NCBI GenBank assembly: GCA_027574665.1
Contig: CM050655.1
Location: forward strand, 6,758,001 to 6,822,000
DNA length: 64,000 nt
Origin: Rhynochetos jubatus
Lineage: Eukaryota; Chordata; Aves; Eurypygiformes; Rhynochetidae
Direction: 5' to 3'
This document shows positions 63,061 through 64,000 of the stretch, piece by piece (the stretch's first letter is position 1; every line of letters starts with the position of its first letter). The position numbers and the translations under genes were made by a program. A model generated the notes under the pieces. That model did no database searches. It was given only the letters and a program-made list of their open reading frames with translations, and was not told the DNA's origin.

Positions 63061-64000
63061 TTACCTAGCAGTCATGGAAGAGACCTTTATTCAGTTGCAG
63101 CCAGTTTACCATCACGACCCACACTTCTTGTCCTTTGACCAACCATTAAAGATCACTGGGAAAACCAAAATCAGGTTGCAAATACTGAGCAATCAACAGA
63201 AAATGAGAACGGCTGAACTTCACTGCAGGTCAGTCAACCCTATACACCAGTGAAGTGCCTGCAGAGTGCTCAGTGCTCCAGAGCTCTCTAGAAACAGTTA
63301 TTGCCACTCACTTCTGTTATTAAAACATCACCATCAGACTTCAAGCATCTTAAATGTATTTCACACTCAGTTAAGAGCTTGGTGATTTAGATAAGGTCTT
63401 AAAGACCATTAAAGGTTTCTACTTCTGCTCTTCAGTGCATCAGTTTTACAGATACAGAGTGGCTTGAGAATATTTAAGCACTTAACAGTGTCTTAGGGCT
63501 TTCAAGAAAGAAACGCTAATTAAAATACAGCTAACAAAACTATCTTAGGCTTGGCTGTTACGCAGGTCCTTTTAGAAACAGTGTCATAAATCTGGCCTAA
63601 AAGCGTGTTGAACACACAAAGCTTTGCACAGCATTTAATCACAGAATGGACTTCTTATAGAGAGACTCCAAAATGCATCTGACATTTTCATTTCCCATTC
63701 TTCTGCATGCATTACCTTTAAACTGGTTTTGTACTTGAAAAGCTCTAGCTTGTCTCTGAAAAATAAGGACAGATTCCCTGAAAAATCTGAAGACAACTGG
63801 TCAAGTGTTCAAAAATGTTGATAAACTTTTTTTTTCCATTTTGAAATTTTCAGTCTATAATGGACTAGTTTACCTTGTTTATAGCAGAAAAGCTTTGGCT
63901 CGGAATTGTACTTCACCTAGGCTAAAAGGGAGGAAGCTCTTCACCATAATATGCAAATAGAGAGGGATCCGAATCCAGCACAGACACAAATTTCAGTGAA

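Larger units (their letters stand above)
57974..64000. other. Non-coding stretch, no gene recognised
   Basis: This is AT-rich sequence with the 12-bp repeat and CpG cluster near 58.2 kb (listed). A 88-codon open frame at 59610-59876 (+) is somewhat CpG-richer than its surroundings but has no domain. A possible fossil repeat at 62990-63060 is listed. The remainder shows nothing recognisable. Confidence 0.5.

Noticed and set aside
1-64000. CRISPR arrays, tRNA or rRNA genes, bacterial operons, phage or plasmid systems
   Set aside because: No repeat-spacer pattern, no cloverleaf or rRNA signatures seen, and the repeats and base composition are those of a bird nuclear genome.

Overview
The window reads as nuclear DNA of a bird, probably a neoavian species. 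The evidence is the repeat content. Four CR1 LINE 3' fragments are present, one of them (14441-14710) nearly canonical and ending in the ATTCTATGA tail. A solo LTR at 10151-10457 matches, as I recall it, an endogenous-retrovirus LTR family that is abundant in neoavian genomes. The rest is AT-rich, CpG-poor, single-copy-looking sequence with short homopolymers and microsatellites, as in an avian intron or intergenic region. Nothing looks bacterial, plasmid or phage: there are no operons, no ribosome-binding sites and no dense coding.

No protein-coding gene could be identified by name. The open reading frames are short (mostly 60-100 codons, longest outside the GC-rich block 152). For about 8,000 stop-bounded intervals at this base composition, such lengths are expected by chance. 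Many start at non-ATG codons, and they should not be taken as genes.

Layout. 1-4.0 kb: unique sequence, purine-rich on the + strand at about 2.09-2.76 kb. 4.0-6.5 kb: a + strand stretch whose frames are unusually poor in stops (12 stops in 564 codons of one frame, then a second frame after about 5690), ending at a consensus splice donor. This is the best candidate for a decayed coding region. 10.15-10.46 kb: internally deleted solo LTR. 14.4, 23.5, 29.3 and 57.8 kb: CR1 fragments. 50.0-51.1 kb: the only CpG island, containing a four-unit 17-bp minisatellite, two ETS-type motifs and plausible minus-strand splice donors; it is probably a promoter with a first exon. 58.16-58.26 kb: a 12-bp tandem repeat beside a small dense CpG cluster.

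Three short minus-strand open segments ending at good donors (at 46949, 41308 and 15959) would fit a gene transcribed leftward from the CpG island. Each is individually weak, and I could not assign a protein. I found no convincing undescribed system. The items worth testing are the 4.0-6.5 kb interval, the CpG-island transcript and the candidate exons.
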